64,000 bases of DNA from Eudromia elegans (Eukaryota > Chordata > Aves > Tinamiformes > Tinamidae): NCBI GenBank assembly GCA_003342815.1, contig PTEX01000137.1:1815820-1879819 (forward strand), in the 5' to 3' direction. Positions 51,270 to 64,000 of this stretch are shown piece after piece (the stretch's first letter is position 1; every line of letters begins with the position of its first letter). A program made the position numbers and the translations under genes. The notes beneath the pieces were generated by a model that saw only the letters and a program-made list of their open reading frames with translations, was not told the origin of the DNA and searched no databases.

Positions 51270-51449
51270 GAGCCGGCCCACCGGGGAGAACGCGACGGCC
51301 TCGGCCTTGGCCAGAGGGCAGCCCGGGGACGCGGCCCTGCCGCGCTCGGCGCTACCCTCGGCCCAAGTACCCTCTGGAAGGTCCGGGCGTCTCTGGCGCT
51401 GCCAGCGCGTTACAGACCTGCCCTCGGTCCGGGGTTCCTGACTCCCGCC

Positions 51450-52500
51450 CTCTCCTCTTCTGTGTGCCTCAAGATCGGCATAAGTAAATTCATTTCAGCT
51501 TCAAGCGTTTCAAGAAAAGATCCTAAAGCCTTGTCGTTTTCTGCTGAAAAAAATGTAGCTGACAGGCTAAACTAATAACAAACTGTTCATTACTAGTCAA
51601 ACAGTGATATATTGCATTTAATGCCATTATAGAAAACTTATTTAAAACACTATTTTATGTATTTTCACATTGCTGACGTATGTGACGGCAGCGCTCACAC
51701 AAGACTTCCCTTTGCAGTATGTATCTGATTTAGAGCAGTCAACCTTGAAGCAAAATAAAGCTGATTAGTTTATTGGGCTTTTACAGGGACCCTAAGCTCT
51801 GCACTGACCTCTACATGGATGGGTCCTTGGTAATGTAGAAATTCCGAACAGAAAAGTTAAGAGGGGCATGAATGAAGAGTGTATGTGTGAAAGCAATATT
51901 GAAGAGACTAAGATGAGAGTTAACACCGCTTACGGGGGACAATTCCTGCTGCTTCTAAGCATTGTAAGACTATATGTAAATAAATGTCTGAGAAAATGAA
52001 TCTGTGCGACCAAAAGAAGTTGTTTTTTAAGCATCATTTCAATTTCTGTAACATCTCACACTGAATTTTGTCAAATTCTTTCAAGAAGAGATTGCAATGC
52101 CAATCATATCTACTGGTGGCTAGTATCAAACCATTTCCAAATTAGAAATCTTAGAAGTGTTGATGAGAACCGGATAGTTTTTACTGAGTCAAATCAACAG
52201 TAACTTTGGCAGCTTCTCCTAATTTCTAAGTTTTTTTAATTGCTACACGTGATAAAGCAAATGAGACCTCTTATTAAGCACTTATGATCAAGCTGAGGGA
52301 GATGTCATGAAGAGCTAGCAAGTGAATACAGTCTAGCTGGAGAGAGTCACAAAAGCCTGAGTCAAAAATATTAAAACCACACAAGCCTTTACAGTTTGCT
52401 GCAACCAGCTTTATTCTAACCGCTTCTGCCAACAATAAACATTTTCACTTACTGCGATTATGACCAAAACTGAAAGGCCCTAAGAGAAACACCCTGCTCG
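51450..52500. other. AT-rich core between YME1L1 and MASTL islands
   Basis: About 1 kb of AT-rich DNA without recognised repeats or exons. It separates two CpG islands of a divergent gene pair that in mammals are close together. Confidence 0.5.
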
Positions 52501-52762
52501 CCAGCGGCGCCTTGGAGCAGGAGCGCTCGGGTGAGACAACATGGCAGGCACCCAGCACTAGTTATTGGGCAGGAGACTGGCGAATAATGCCAGCACCCTC
52601 AAAGAAGGCCCTCAATATAACCAGGGAAGAGAATATCGGGCACAGAATTGGAAAAAGCAGAGGTTTCTAATAACGGCTGCAAAGAACCGCTACCGGTAAC
52701 GGCAACCCGGGCGGGAGGAGCCGCCATTTCACAAAGCTTCACCCGCCCCCGGTCGCGAGAAG

Positions 52763-52772
52763 TCTCGCGAGA
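52763..52772. promoter_or_regulatory. TCTCGCGAGA palindrome (BANP/ZBTB33-type site)
   Basis: A perfect copy of the CGCG-box, 100 bp before the MASTL start codon; a half copy TCGCGAGA precedes it at 52,753-52,760. This motif marks CpG-island promoters of essential genes and is bound by BANP when unmethylated. Confidence 0.7.
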
Positions 52773-52804
52773 ACCACCCTCCGCGCAGCGCGGCCGTTGG
52801 GCGG

Positions 52805-52812
52805 TGACGTCA
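52805..52812. promoter_or_regulatory. Full CRE (TGACGTCA) in MASTL promoter
   Basis: Perfect palindromic CREB/ATF site, 60 bp before the start codon. Confidence 0.7.
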
Positions 52813-52823
52813 CGCGGCGGGCG

Positions 52824-52838
52824 GGGCGCCGCTTTGAA
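52824..52838 (+). promoter_or_regulatory. CDE/CHR-like cell-cycle element of MASTL
   Basis: GGGCG (52,824-52,828), a four-base spacer and TTTGAA (52,833-52,838). Composition and spacing match the CDE/CHR tandem bound by E2F-DREAM and MuvB in G2/M genes. It lies 33 bp before the start codon, a likely position around or just after the transcription start. Confidence 0.55.
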
Positions 52839-52871
52839 CGGGCGCGGGCCGCGCCGCGCGCCTGGGCGACC

Positions 52872-63914
<11,043 letters not shown>

Positions 63915-64000
63915 GTAAGGAACACAAGCCATTAGAGTTACAAATACTTAGAGGATGAGTACAAAAAATTTGAATTAGATTTTTTTAATGTCTAGAGCTT

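Overview
The window looks like a piece of a bird nuclear chromosome. It is AT-rich with GC-rich CpG islands at gene starts, its genes have many introns with GT-AG junctions, and it carries many decayed fragments of CR1, the non-LTR retrotransposon typical of birds and reptiles. The three genes lie in an order known from amniote chromosomes (human 10p12). I cannot name the species from sequence alone.

Layout. Positions 1 to about 19,100 hold no gene that I can support. This part carries CR1 fragments on both strands, a pair of roughly 285-bp direct repeats that share a TATA-like core, a near-perfect 36-bp inverted repeat, a 46-bp tandem duplication and a 294-bp compound pentanucleotide microsatellite. 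A CpG island (about 19,140-20,480), broken by a 171-base assembly gap, opens PTCHD3 on the plus strand: 4 coding exons, 19,682-27,526, 862 residues. PTCHD3 ends tail-to-tail with YME1L1 on the minus strand: 19 coding exons, start codon at 50,906, stop at 31,217, 722 residues, with a long 3'UTR towards about 29,430. YME1L1 lies head-to-head with MASTL on the plus strand. MASTL starts at 52,872, and nine coding exons (768 complete codons) are visible before the window ends, with the rest of the kinase C-lobe outside it. Their start codons are 1,966 bp apart, each in its own CpG island with AT-rich DNA between. All 32 coding exons were joined by hand; the reading frame stays open across every junction and the intron edges are GT-AG.

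Functions. PTCHD3 is a patched-family membrane protein with a sterol-sensing domain. In mammals it is mainly a male germ-cell protein. YME1L1 is the intermembrane-space-facing AAA protease of the inner mitochondrial membrane. MASTL is the mitotic Greatwall kinase that restrains PP2A-B55. They do not form a pathway; they are simply neighbours. Their promoters carry different motif sets that fit their roles: four MYB-like sites before PTCHD3, three NRF1-like sites at about 54-bp spacing before YME1L1, and a TCTCGCGAGA palindrome, a CRE and a CDE/CHR-like pair before MASTL.

I found no convincing undescribed system such as a new enzyme cluster. The features least explained by known annotation are the 285-bp direct-repeat pair in the gene-poor left arm and the ordered promoter motif arrays.
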